From the NCBI RefSeq assembly GCF_900129115.1, contig NZ_FQUR01000016.1, positions 1 to 59,361 of the forward strand: a stretch of 59,361 nt of DNA, read 5' to 3'. Numbering within the stretch: the stretch's first letter is position 1; each line of letters starts with the position of its first letter. The notes under the pieces are model-generated. The model saw only the letters and a list, made by a program, of their open reading frames with translations, was not told where the DNA came from and ran no database searches. The stretch is from Thermoanaerobacter uzonensis DSM 18761 (GTDB lineage Bacteria > Bacillota > Thermoanaerobacteria > Thermoanaerobacterales > Thermoanaerobacteraceae). Made by a program: the position numbers and the translations under genes. Below, piece by piece: positions 27,280 to 35,981 of the stretch.

Positions 27280-28089
27280 TTATTTTAATCCCGTTGTAGA
27301 TATTCCTTTTACAAAATATCTCTGGAATATTAAGAATATCACTATAGTCGGTAATGTCAAAAGTATAGCTCCTGCCATTACCTGGTTCCAAAATTGATAA
27401 TACTGCCCGTAGAAAGAATTAAGGCCTACAGGTAGTGTATACATATTATCACTGGATGTCAAGAGGCTAGGCCACAAGAAACTATTCCAATTGCCAGTAA
27501 ACATAAAAATGAATTGAGTTGCAAGAGCAGGTTTAGACAAAGGCAAAACTATTTTAAAGAAAATCCCAAATCGTGACAAACCGTCAATTGTAGCTGCTTC
27601 TTCTAACTCTTTGGGAAGAGATAAGAAAAATTGCCTCATTAAAAATATTCCAAAATTGCTGGTCAAAAATGGAATTGTAAGGCCCATGTAAGTGTTCACC
27701 CAGCCTAATTTGCTGAGAAGGATATAAGTTGGCACCATCACTACCTGTCCTGGTACCATCATGAGAGCAAGCACAACCATAAACAATAAATTTCTTCCAG
27801 GAAAATTTATTCTTGCAAGTGCATACCCTGTCATAGAATTAAACAGGATATTGCCAAACGTCACTATAGCTGCAACTATAGCGCTATTTATAAACCACCT
27901 TAAAAAAGGAAATTTTGTAATTATCATTTTATAGTTATCTAAAGTTAAATGTTTTATATTTACAGCAAAAGTATTTAAATCACTGGTGGGTTTTAGAGAT
28001 GTTATTATAGACCAAATAAAAGGACCAAGTGTAATTACTGCATATCCTACTACAACGATATAAAATAAAAGTCGCAACACCTTTTTCAT
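27280..28089 (-). CDS. ABC sugar transporter permease (MalG type), kojibiose module
   Basis: The 269-residue membrane protein has six helices, the coupling motif EEAATIDGLSRFGIFFKIVL, and a C-terminal RYFVKGISTTGLK typical of MsmG/LacG-type permeases. It follows the first permease by 13 bases and precedes pgmB by 19 bases, so co-transcription is expected. No ATPase gene is present in the module. Confidence 0.9.
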   Translation of the reverse strand: MKKVLRLLFYIVVVGYAVITLGPFIWSIITSLKPTSDLNTFAVNIKHLTLDNYKMIITKFPFLRWFINSAIVAAIVTFGNILFNSMTGYALARINFPGRNLLFMVVLALMMVPGQVVMVPTYILLSKLGWVNTYMGLTIPFLTSNFGIFLMRQFFLSLPKELEEAATIDGLSRFGIFFKIVLPLSKPALATQFIFMFTGNWNSFLWPSLLTSSDNMYTLPVGLNSFYGQYYQFWNQVMAGAILLTLPTIVIFLIFQRYFVKGISTTGLK

Positions 28090-28102
28090 CTATTGCCACC
28101 TC

Positions 28103-29002
28103 CTAATAGGTTTCTTCTTTGAAAAGCTTTCGCTGTATAAGAGTCAATATCAAGATTATTACAAATAATGCAAAAGCCATAGCTGAAGCGTAACCCATGT
28201 TAAAATCTCTAAAGCCTGCCCTATATATATCCAGCACGACTGTCATTGTAGCATCAAGAGGTCCACCAGTCCCTTGCGATACTACATAGGCTTGGTCAAA
28301 AACCTGAAAAGTACCAATTAATGACATTACTAGATTAAAAAACACTATTGGCCTCAACATTGGAAGGGTAATTTTGAAAAACCTTTGAAATTTATTAGCT
28401 CCATCAACTTCTGCAGCCTCGTACAATTCTGACGGTATATCCTGTAGCCCAGCAAGAAAAATCACCATGTAATTACCTACAGAAGACCATATCGCCATCA
28501 TCATGATAGAAGGAAGCGCAAACCTTACATCATTAAACCAAGCAGGTCCTTGTATGCCAAATTTAGCTAACAAAGCATTAACTAAACCATCTGCTTTAAA
28601 TAGATATAAAAATATTACAGAAACTGCAACTGTGGAGGTAACAGTTGGTATATAATAGGCAACTCTAAAAAATGTCTTACCTTTAATATTCGAATTTACA
28701 ATTAATGCTAGTATTAAGGCAATAATTAGCTGTGTTGGCACTACTCCTAAAGAATAAAGTGTTGTATTTAAAAGAGCCCTTTTAAATGTCGGGTCGCTAA
28801 ATAACTTTATATAATTTGCAAATCCAACCCATCGGCTTGCTTCAGGATTTAAAAAAGAAAATTCTTTAAAACTTATAATAAAAGCATAAATTAATGGTCC
28901 TATCAAAAAAATAGATATTGAAGCAATAAAAGGTAACACAAAAGCATACCCTGACAAAGCTTCGTATAAATACCTCTTTTTCATAGTCATTTTAGCTTCC
29001 AT
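28103..29002 (-). CDS. ABC sugar transporter permease (MalF type), kojibiose module
   Basis: The 299-residue membrane protein has six helices and the coupling motif SELYEAAEVDGANKFQRFFK. The N-terminal region (YLYEALSGYAFVLPFIA) is typical of MsmF/LacF permeases. The start ATG at 29002 has AAGGATG upstream; an internal ATG five codons on is an alternative. A stem-loop at 29042-29067 separates it from the binding-protein gene. Confidence 0.9.
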   Translation of the reverse strand: MEAKMTMKKRYLYEALSGYAFVLPFIASISIFLIGPLIYAFIISFKEFSFLNPEASRWVGFANYIKLFSDPTFKRALLNTTLYSLGVVPTQLIIALILALIVNSNIKGKTFFRVAYYIPTVTSTVAVSVIFLYLFKADGLVNALLAKFGIQGPAWFNDVRFALPSIMMMAIWSSVGNYMVIFLAGLQDIPSELYEAAEVDGANKFQRFFKITLPMLRPIVFFNLVMSLIGTFQVFDQAYVVSQGTGGPLDATMTVVLDIYRAGFRDFNMGYASAMAFALFVIILILTLIQRKLFKEETY

Positions 29003-29041
29003 AAATACATCCTTCCCTTCAACCTTAAAAAATCATAATTA

Positions 29042-29067
29042 CAGCACCTTATTTTAGTAAGGTGCTG
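29042..29067 (-). other. Intercistronic stem-loop after the binding-protein gene
   Basis: CAGCACCTTA pairs with TAAGGTGCTG around ATTTAG-type loop bases. It lies between the binding-protein and first permease genes. As in the other sugar module, it probably lowers expression of the downstream permeases. Confidence 0.75.
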
Positions 29068-29077
29068 CTTGTTTAAA

Positions 29078-30340
29078 TTATTGTCCAACTTCCTTTTGTG
29101 TATTGTCAAGAGCTTGTTGAGCACTACTTATTTGCTTCATTATTAATGCTTCACAGGCTTTATTAGCCGCATCTACTACCTTTGTGCCATACAAGCCAAA
29201 CTGCCATGGTACTGCATAGGAAGCACCATCTACAAAAGCAGCTCTTTCAGGATATTTCTCCTTAAATCCTTCTTGCATAGACTTTCTCGATGGAAGTGCA
29301 AGACCTGAATCTACTACAAATTGCTGTCCTTCTTTACCGGTTAAAAATTCAATAAGCTTAAATGCTTCATCTTTATGTTGGCTGTTTTTATTCATCACAT
29401 ATGCAACAGTGAAAGCCATTGTAGATTTTTGCTTTCCTGCTGGAAGCTCTGCTATACCATAGTTTAAATCAGAAGCTTTTTCTTTCAGGAATGGTATCAT
29501 CCAGCCACCTTCTATTGCCATTGCAGCTTTTTTAGCAGCAAAAGCATCTCCATTCCAGCCTTCTCCCATGTTTTGTGGTGTGTCAGCAACTTTGTCTTTT
29601 GTAATGAGGCCTACATAAAAATCAAGAGCTTGTGCATTCTCTGGCAGATTTAAAGTAACTTTTCCATCTTGATATACTGAACCGCCATTTTGATTTATAA
29701 AAGCATCAAATCTTGCAAGGTCTGCTGATAAAACCAAACCTTTGACACCGTCTTTTGTCAACTTTTTAGCTACATCTCTTAATTCCTCCCATGTTTTTGG
29801 AGACTCATTTATTCCAGCCGCTTTAAACATGTCTTTGTTGTAAAACAAAGCTAGAGTATTGAAATCCTTTGGCAAACCATAAGTTTTTCCTTCCCACTGA
29901 AAAGCGGAAAGCAAAGCAGGTTCGAAATCATTTACATCCACATTGTATTTCTTAATATAATCATCTAATGGCTCTAAAACTCCTGAAGACATAAGCTGTG
30001 GTGCAGGCATGCTGTCAAGATAGAATATGTCTGGTGCTGTATTTGACGCCAGTTCTGTTTGTAATTTTTGCATGTAATCTCCCACAATTGTCTCAATTTG
30101 CACATCTATATTTGGATATTTTTCTTTAAACTTAGCTATTTGGTCATCCACTATCTTCTTTTCTGCTGGAGATGAAGACCACATACCTAATTTTATAGTA
30201 ACTGGTTCCACCGTCTCTTGTTTTTGTGTATTTGTCTCATTGGCACTGGAGGTATTATTTTTACTGGATGAACAACCAGCTAAAACAGTAGCTAATACAA
30301 AGATCGTCAAAACAAAGATGCTTAAAAGTTTTTTACTCAT
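29078..30340 (-). CDS. ABC sugar transporter, substrate-binding lipoprotein, kojibiose module
   Basis: About 420 residues: lipoprotein signal peptide with lipobox VLAGC, then a family-1 solute-binding fold (KLGMWSSSPAEKKIVDDQIA, APDIFYLDSMPAPQL, GLPKDFNTLALFYNKDMF, AFKLIEFLTGKEGQQ). It would capture kojibiose or a related disaccharide outside the cell. The ATG at 30340 is taken as start because GGGGAAAG lies just upstream; a GTG two codons earlier overlaps it. It follows the GH65 gene by ~140 bases. Confidence 0.88.
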   Translation of the reverse strand: MSKKLLSIFVLTIFVLATVLAGCSSSKNNTSSANETNTQKQETVEPVTIKLGMWSSSPAEKKIVDDQIAKFKEKYPNIDVQIETIVGDYMQKLQTELASNTAPDIFYLDSMPAPQLMSSGVLEPLDDYIKKYNVDVNDFEPALLSAFQWEGKTYGLPKDFNTLALFYNKDMFKAAGINESPKTWEELRDVAKKLTKDGVKGLVLSADLARFDAFINQNGGSVYQDGKVTLNLPENAQALDFYVGLITKDKVADTPQNMGEGWNGDAFAAKKAAMAIEGGWMIPFLKEKASDLNYGIAELPAGKQKSTMAFTVAYVMNKNSQHKDEAFKLIEFLTGKEGQQFVVDSGLALPSRKSMQEGFKEKYPERAAFVDGASYAVPWQFGLYGTKVVDAANKACEALIMKQISSAQQALDNTQKEVGQ

Positions 30341-30483
30341 TACCACTTTCCCCTTTCATAATTTTATAGTAAAATATCTGATTGAGGATTTAAAATTTTA
30401 CTTCAACTTCACTTATCCCCCCTTAAAACTTAATCATTTTATTTTAAGGTATAGCGGGTTACCACCTGCCTGTACCTTTTTGA

Positions 30484-32811
30484 CTATTTTAACGTAATCT
30501 CTTTCCCTTTTACCTTTACTTTTATATTTCCTTTTCCTTCTAATTTTTTTACTGACACGTCCTCTTTTGTAACAATTACCTCAATTAAATTGCCTTTCCA
30601 GAATACTTTATAGGAAAGTTTGTCCCATTTTTGTGGCAGCCACGGATTTATATTTAATATCTCTTCTTTGTCAATTTCCATTCCGCCAAATCCAAAAACA
30701 GCTACTTGCCATGTACCACCAGCAGATGCAGCATGCAAACCTTCTTTAGTGTTACCCTGATTGTCCACAAGGTCCACGTTAGCACTTCTCATAAAAGATT
30801 GGTATGCGTTTTTGTGGTCTCCCACTTTTAACCCCATAATAGCATACATGCTGGGACCTAATGAAGATTTGTGCATAGTTCGCTTTTCATAATATTCGTA
30901 ATTGATTCTTTTCGTCTCTTCGTCAAATTCCTCGCCTAACAAAAGCATTAACATAACAACGTCAGCCTGTTTAATAAGCTGGGTATCACCTAATTTTGTT
31001 ATATCAACACCTTCAGGCCATATAGGCATATTGTTTTCATCAAATTTATCAATGACATAATCTTTTTTATCAAAATAGCCTTCAAATTGTTCTATTAGCT
31101 TTTTGTTATTGTCATAAGGCATATATATTTTTTCTTCAACTTCTTTCCACTTTTCCATTTCTTCATTTGTCAAACATATCTTGTTTGATATAGCATGATA
31201 ATGTTCGTGGTATTTTTCTTTTAACATATTGATTAGTTCAAGTCCCTTTTTAATATTCCATTTTGCAAGGTAATTAGTATAAGCATTATTATCAACATGT
31301 TCATGAAATTCGTCAGGACCTATGACATTGTTTATTTCATACCTATCTAATTCTTTTACATATTCACATCTAGATACCCAAAACCTTGCAGTCTCAAAAA
31401 TGATTTCTGCACCATAATTCAACATAAACTCAATATCCTCTGTCGCTCTAAAATACTCCCACACTGCAAAAGCTATATCAGCAGTTATATGATGCTCTAA
31501 ATCTCCTGTCCATATCCTTACAGGGTTTCCCATGTAATCAAATCCCCATTTAGGTGTCTCTTCCTCTCCTGTATCTGCAGATTCCCAAGGATATTGTGCT
31601 CCCTTATACCCATTTAAAGTCGCATTTTTTCTTGCTGCATCAAGCATATTGTACCTGTACATTAGAAGTGCCTTTGCCGCTTTTGGATGCACATATATGA
31701 AAAAGGGAAGCATAAATATCTCCGTATCCCAAAAGATATGACCTTTGTATCCCTCACCATGAAGAGCTTTCGCAGCAATACTTACCAGGAAGTCATTTTC
31801 ATTGACAGAACTCATGAGATGAAAAATATTAAAACGCAAAGCTTTATCTGCTTCTTCATCCCCTTCAATATTTATATCTGCAACAGACCATAGTTCATCA
31901 TATACTTTAATATTCCTTTTAAGCTCTTTGTCAATACCTTCTTCAGCAAAAACAAAGAGTTCTCTTTCCACCGTCGTCTTTAACAGATCTTTTCTTACGT
32001 CTCTTGAGGTATAAGTTATTACAAATTTGTCAATTACTACCGTTTTGTTCTCTGTAGCATCAAACTCAAAGTACTCAACACTAATTTCACCCAATGACAA
32101 AAATCTTCTAAATTTAGCTATGTTATTTTTTTCTTTATCTTCATAACGATATATCCTCACAGTACTGCCTGTGGCAATGCGAATATCATCGTCAACAGTT
32201 GCTGTTTCAAGATAAACTCCATTTTTACTTAGACTACTATTGTTAATCACTTTCAAATGCTTTACTCTATACTTTGGGCTATCTGCTGAATTTAAAACAG
32301 TCCCATCAATAATGCTCTCTATACCTACAACACCACTGTAATTTACAGGTGTTACAAATAGCTTAATTGCAGAACGATGAAGGTCGCTACGGCTTATAAA
32401 CCTGTATCCCTCAATTCGAGTAATTCTATCTTTGTTGTCTTTTATCAACATACTCCTAAATAGAATACCTTTTTTCATATCAAGAATTCTTTTAAATTCT
32501 ATCAACTGGCATTTATCCAAACTTAATTCTTCACCTTCAACATACAACTTTATTCTCAACCAATTTTGAGCATTTACTATTTCTCTAACCTGCGCATCTG
32601 ACTTATCAAAAATTCCTGCAATAAAATTTCCCGGTTTTTCTCCCTCGCTTCCTTCCTCAAAAGTACCTCTTACGCCCATGTAACCATTTGTAAGTGTAAA
32701 AAGGGTCTCATATCGAGGATTTACCTCCGTATTATACTCATTTTGGAAAATAAGCCATTTGTCATCACTTATTAAATTGTTTACATCCTCTAAAAACATG
32801 TGCTTTATCAC
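30484..32811 (-). CDS. kojP: GH65 phosphorylase, probably kojibiose phosphorylase
   Basis: 775 residues from a GTG start with GGAGGT six bases upstream; this equals the length I recall for T. brockii KojP. It splits kojibiose (alpha-1,2-glucobiose) with phosphate to beta-glucose 1-phosphate and glucose. Seen: YETLFTLTNGYMGVRGTFEE, GHIFWDTEIFMLPFF, the general-acid glutamate in VIGPDEFHEHVDNNAYTN, MHKSSLGPSMYAI and HAASAGGTWQVAVFGFGGME. It is followed by binding protein, two permeases and pgmB, the order I recall for the T. brockii koj cluster. Specificity is inferred from length and context; trehalose cannot be excluded. Confidence 0.82.
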   Translation of the reverse strand: MIKHMFLEDVNNLISDDKWLIFQNEYNTEVNPRYETLFTLTNGYMGVRGTFEEGSEGEKPGNFIAGIFDKSDAQVREIVNAQNWLRIKLYVEGEELSLDKCQLIEFKRILDMKKGILFRSMLIKDNKDRITRIEGYRFISRSDLHRSAIKLFVTPVNYSGVVGIESIIDGTVLNSADSPKYRVKHLKVINNSSLSKNGVYLETATVDDDIRIATGSTVRIYRYEDKEKNNIAKFRRFLSLGEISVEYFEFDATENKTVVIDKFVITYTSRDVRKDLLKTTVERELFVFAEEGIDKELKRNIKVYDELWSVADINIEGDEEADKALRFNIFHLMSSVNENDFLVSIAAKALHGEGYKGHIFWDTEIFMLPFFIYVHPKAAKALLMYRYNMLDAARKNATLNGYKGAQYPWESADTGEEETPKWGFDYMGNPVRIWTGDLEHHITADIAFAVWEYFRATEDIEFMLNYGAEIIFETARFWVSRCEYVKELDRYEINNVIGPDEFHEHVDNNAYTNYLAKWNIKKGLELINMLKEKYHEHYHAISNKICLTNEEMEKWKEVEEKIYMPYDNNKKLIEQFEGYFDKKDYVIDKFDENNMPIWPEGVDITKLGDTQLIKQADVVMLMLLLGEEFDEETKRINYEYYEKRTMHKSSLGPSMYAIMGLKVGDHKNAYQSFMRSANVDLVDNQGNTKEGLHAASAGGTWQVAVFGFGGMEIDKEEILNINPWLPQKWDKLSYKVFWKGNLIEVIVTKEDVSVKKLEGKGNIKVKVKGKEITLK

Positions 32812-32843
32812 TTATATACCTCCATCCTTACCAAAAATTTTAT

Positions 32844-32857
32844 CCGAAACGTTTTGG
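32844..32857 (-). promoter_or_regulatory. LacI-type operator in front of kojP
   Basis: CCGAAACGTTTTGG lies 33 bases upstream of kojP and matches the perfect palindrome CCAAAACGTTTTGG that precedes the LacI gene at 33902-33915 in 13 of 14 bases. It differs from the operators of the other module, so the two LacI proteins probably have separate targets. Confidence 0.75.
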
Positions 32858-32874
32858 GTACTTTTTAAAAAAAA

Positions 32875-33885
32875 TTATATCTTTCTAGCTGAATCTCTAA
32901 TTACAAGCTTATGAGGTATTAATATATGCTGAGGCTTTTCCCCTTTTATAATAGATAAAAGATGTTTTGCTGCATTATATCCCATCTTAAAAGTATCTTG
33001 TCTTATAGTAGTAAGTCCAGGAGTAATAAGGGATGCAAGTTCAATATCGTCAAAACCTACAATAGAGATGTCATCAGGCACTTTCATTCCTAAGTCTTTT
33101 GCTGCTTTAAAAGACCCTATTGCCATCAAATCAGAAGCATGAAATACAGCAGTTATTTTCGGATGTTCAAAAACCAACGTCTTAAAAGAATTATATCCAC
33201 CTTCTTGAGTAAAATCATTAAAAACTACATATTCCTCTTTATAAGGTATATTATTTTTTTCAAGAGCTTTTTTATAACCTTCTAACCTTTCAAAACTTAC
33301 AGCCGCATCACCATGCCCATTTATAAATCCAATATTTCTATGTCCTAACTTTATAAGATAGCTGGTAGCTTCAAAAGCCGCCTGAACATTATCCGAACTT
33401 ACATATCCCACTTTATCAGTCAGTATTGGTATATCAATCAAAACAGTGGGAATTTGTGTTTTCTCTATTTCTTTAATATAAGGATCACTCAATCTTAAGC
33501 CTTCTACAATAGCCCCTTCAACCTTTCTGTCATTGCAAAGCTTCTCATAGGAAGTGGCATCTTGGCTTTCGGGGTCTACAGTAAAAAGTATAAGGTCGTA
33601 TTTATCTTTCCTTAATCCTGCTTTTATACCCGCAAGCACTTCGAGAAAGAAAGGATGATACGCCCCCGGTTTTATTAACTCAGAAACAACCAATCCAACT
33701 GTATGGGTTTTATTTGTAACAAGCCCTCTTGCAATGGAATTAGGAGTATAATTTAATTGCTCTGCTATTTTTTTAATTCTTTCACGGGTTTCCTCGCTTA
33801 CATCCGGGTATCCGTTTAAAGCTCTTGAAACCGTTGTAACAGATACACCCGCATATTTCGCTATATCCTTTATTGTAACCGCCAT
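32875..33885 (-). CDS. LacI-family repressor of the kojibiose module
   Basis: The 336-residue protein has an N-terminal helix-turn-helix (IKDIAKYAGVSVTTVSRALN), hinge (IARGLVTNKT) and a sugar-sensing domain (VGLVVSELIKPGAYHPFFLE through SIVGFDDIELASL). It is the first gene of the module, upstream of kojP. Palindromes of the type CC(A/G)AAACGTTTTGG lie before it and before kojP, so autoregulation and control of kojP are likely. Confidence 0.92.
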   Translation of the reverse strand: MAVTIKDIAKYAGVSVTTVSRALNGYPDVSEETRERIKKIAEQLNYTPNSIARGLVTNKTHTVGLVVSELIKPGAYHPFFLEVLAGIKAGLRKDKYDLILFTVDPESQDATSYEKLCNDRKVEGAIVEGLRLSDPYIKEIEKTQIPTVLIDIPILTDKVGYVSSDNVQAAFEATSYLIKLGHRNIGFINGHGDAAVSFERLEGYKKALEKNNIPYKEEYVVFNDFTQEGGYNSFKTLVFEHPKITAVFHASDLMAIGSFKAAKDLGMKVPDDISIVGFDDIELASLITPGLTTIRQDTFKMGYNAAKHLLSIIKGEKPQHILIPHKLVIRDSARKI

Positions 33886-33901
33886 TTAATATCCACCTTT
33901 T

Positions 33902-33915
33902 CCAAAACGTTTTGG
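33902..33915 (-). promoter_or_regulatory. LacI-type operator upstream of the kojibiose-module LacI gene
   Basis: CCAAAACGTTTTGG is a perfect 14-bp palindrome 17 bases before the LacI start, matching the site at 32844-32857. Confidence 0.75.
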
Positions 33916-33945
33916 TTGTTTAATTTCATTTTATCAAAAACCTAT

Positions 33946-34644
33946 TCACCTGTCAACAGATTTTTTCTTTCCGTAAGGACACACTTTCATACAAATACCA
34001 CATACATAGCCTCTTCCAATGTGTTTAAAATTTTTATTCATATATTCGCTACAGGCTCTCGCATCAACTATTTCTTCTCTCGGCATCCCTTCTTTCCATA
34101 AAGTACCATAAAGTGCTATAGCAGGACAGGCATCTACACATAATTTACAGCTGCCACATTTACTTTCAGTAATAGGGGTTCCTGTTTCAAAAAACATGTT
34201 AGTAAGAACAGTCCCCAACCTTACCCTGGGACCATATTCTTCAGTCACAAGAAGACCATTCTTTCCTATCCAGCCAAGCCCTGCTCTTGTAGCAGCAGTT
34301 TTATGTGGAAAAAGTCCTCTGTATTCTCCCAAATCAGCAATCGATTGAGATGCAGGAACAGCTAATGCTTTATAGCCCCATTTTTCAAGAAGAAGAACCG
34401 TCTTTAAGGTTATCTGGTCAATTAGCGTATTTACAGAACGGTAATGGTGATAATAAGTGTGAGTCGGCTTATTCTCAATTTCATCCACTATTCTATCTGC
34501 TAATTTTATTACAACTGTAATGGCATACGGAATATCTGAAAGAGTATCGGGAAGGATACCTGTAAGATTTGAAAAACCCACTAAAGACGCTCCCCACTCT
34601 TTGATTTTTTGCTCTAAAATTTTTTGTTTTTCCATCTTTATCAA
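33946..34644 (-). CDS. QueG-like 4Fe-4S protein (short epoxyqueuosine reductase relative)
   Basis: 232 residues. The C-terminal half has two ferredoxin clusters: CGSCKLCVDACPAIALYG, and a second with CGICMKVCPYGKKK preceded by RACSEYM. The middle region AATRAGLGWIGKNGLLVTEEYGPRVRLG is the family's cofactor-binding signature. Epoxyqueuosine reductases are usually over 300 residues and complete queuosine in tRNA; the shorter COG1600 proteins of anaerobes have uncertain substrates. The start at 34644 has only a weak ribosome site; the ATG two codons later is an alternative. The gene stands alone between the sugar cluster and the SASP gene. Confidence 0.75.
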   Translation of the reverse strand: MIKMEKQKILEQKIKEWGASLVGFSNLTGILPDTLSDIPYAITVVIKLADRIVDEIENKPTHTYYHHYRSVNTLIDQITLKTVLLLEKWGYKALAVPASQSIADLGEYRGLFPHKTAATRAGLGWIGKNGLLVTEEYGPRVRLGTVLTNMFFETGTPITESKCGSCKLCVDACPAIALYGTLWKEGMPREEIVDARACSEYMNKNFKHIGRGYVCGICMKVCPYGKKKSVDR

Positions 34645-34771
34645 CCCTTTTAGTAAAATTTATGCACATAAATATTTTAACACAATAAAATATATTTTTT
34701 AAAATTTTTCAAAGTATATTTTTTATCTACCTACACAAATTAAGTATGAGAAAGAGTAAGGAGGGATTTAA

Positions 34772-35071
34772 ATGGCAAGAGGTAGTTGGAATGATCGTCC
34801 AAAAATGGTACAAGAGGCTCACAAAGCCCTTGATAATATGAAATACGAAATCGCATCAGAGCTTGGCCTTCCAGTTAAACAAGGTTCTGAAGATTATTGG
34901 GGATATGTAAGTAGCCGAGATTGCGGCAAAGTAGGAGGACAAATGTTAAGACGAATGGTTCATTTTGCTGAATCTGCCATGGCAAGGGGCATCAGTATAT
35001 ATGGTTCTATTCCTGCACAGGGTGGCCCACAAGGTGCTGCAGGAAGTGAATCAGAATATATGCAAAGATAG
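34772..35071 (+). CDS. Small acid-soluble spore protein, alpha/beta type
   Basis: The 99-residue protein carries the SASP family core: ALDNMKYEIASELGLP, with the germination protease site within YEIASE, and SSRDCGKVGGQMLRRMV. The N-terminus RGSWNDRPKMVQEA and a Gly/Gln-rich tail are longer than in the ~70-residue Bacillus proteins. SASPs coat spore DNA and protect it from UV and heat. Strong ribosome site AAGGAGGG. A forespore (sigma-G-like) promoter GTATATT with CACAAATTA may lie at ~34715-34740. The terminator after the gene is interrupted by a repeat copy. Confidence 0.92.
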   Translation: MARGSWNDRPKMVQEAHKALDNMKYEIASELGLPVKQGSEDYWGYVSSRDCGKVGGQMLRRMVHFAESAMARGISIYGSIPAQGGPQGAAGSESEYMQR

Positions 35072-35080
35072 AAAGAGAAA

Positions 35081-35105
35081 AAGAGAGTATTTCGTATACT
35101 CTCTT
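35081..35105 (+). repeat. Left copy of the duplicated SASP terminator hairpin
   Basis: This 25-base segment is a near-perfect hairpin (AAGAGAGTAT/ATACTCTCTT around TTCGT) and is identical to 35371-35395 on the other side of the repeat. It is followed directly by the repeat's CAG end and has no T-tract. Confidence 0.92.
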
Positions 35106-35370
35106 CAGTTTGTTGACAAAGTTAAAAAATATTCAAAGGAGATATTTTGCATCATCGCTCCGATGTTCCAAAGCGACAAAACATAAGCTTCCCCTTCGGG
35201 CTCCGGCAGGGTACCGGGCACAATCGGCCTCCTTGCCTCAGGTGCCCGCCTTCGCCATCCATGGCTTCGGCCCTGCCTCTACCCTCGGTCTTGCTAAGTT
35301 TTGTTGCCGCTTTGTCACAAGTCACTCCTTATGCAAAATATCTCCTTTACGAAAGTTTGTCTACAGTCTG
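35106..35370 (+). repeat. Terminator-associated repeat, copy 3 (complete, 265 bp)
   Basis: Starts CAGTTTGTTGACAAAG and ends TTTGTCTACAGTCTG, with the same nested complementary blocks as copy 2. It is bracketed by identical 25-base hairpins (35081-35105 and 35371-35395). Internal substitutions relative to copy 2 fall on both arms. No coding capacity is seen. Confidence 0.93.
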
Positions 35371-35397
35371 AAGAGAGTATTTCGTATACTCTCTTTT
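35371..35397 (+). terminator. Right copy of the SASP terminator, with T-tract
   Basis: The 25-base hairpin is identical to the left copy and is followed by TTATTATT. This copy retains the natural terminator context, so transcription of the SASP gene may continue through the repeat and end here. Confidence 0.8.
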
Positions 35398-35465
35398 ATT
35401 ATTGCATATTTTGTGATAGAATTAATTTAAACATACCACATATAGTAATAATGCGAGGTGGTAAC

Positions 35466-35981
35466 TTGGCTTACGAAATACAGGAATTAGCAGAAAACAA
35501 GTTAATTATACTATACATCTTAAACAGAATAAATATGCCTATTACAGACGAGCAAATAAGCAAAATTATCTTAGATAACAAACTTATGAACTATTTCTAT
35601 TTAAGACAGTACCTTGACGAATTAATAGAAACTGGCTTTATAAAATTAGAAGAAGAAAAATATTTTATTACTGGAGAAGGTATAAACATTTTAAAACTAT
35701 TTTTCACAAGAATCCCCTTTGAAACACGGCAAAAAATAGACGAATACATCCTTTTAAACAAAGAAAAAATAAAACAGGAATCTCAATATATAGCCACTTA
35801 TTACAAAAAAGGCGAAAATCAATATATAGCTAATTGTAAAGTCGTAGAAAATGATATAGTTTTGATTGAGCTAAATATAAATGTAGTAAACAGCGAGCAG
35901 GCAAAACTCATATGCGATAATTGGAAACAAAAATCTCAAGACGTATATGCATACATAATAAAAGTCCTCACGGGTCAATAA
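35466..35981 (+). CDS. DUF4364-family protein
   Basis: About 171 residues from a TTG at 35466, chosen because GAGGTGG lies just before it; the frame runs further upstream into the repeat without a ribosome site. The N-terminal ~75 residues form a winged-helix-like domain (ENKLIILYILNRINMPITDE, then YFYLRQYLDELIETGFI). The C-terminal part is a mixed alpha/beta region. The family is common in Clostridia near spore or cell-cycle genes, with unknown function; DNA or protein binding is plausible. Its stop overlaps the convergent gene at 35968. Confidence 0.75.
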   Translation: MAYEIQELAENKLIILYILNRINMPITDEQISKIILDNKLMNYFYLRQYLDELIETGFIKLEEEKYFITGEGINILKLFFTRIPFETRQKIDEYILLNKEKIKQESQYIATYYKKGENQYIANCKVVENDIVLIELNINVVNSEQAKLICDNWKQKSQDVYAYIIKVLTGQ

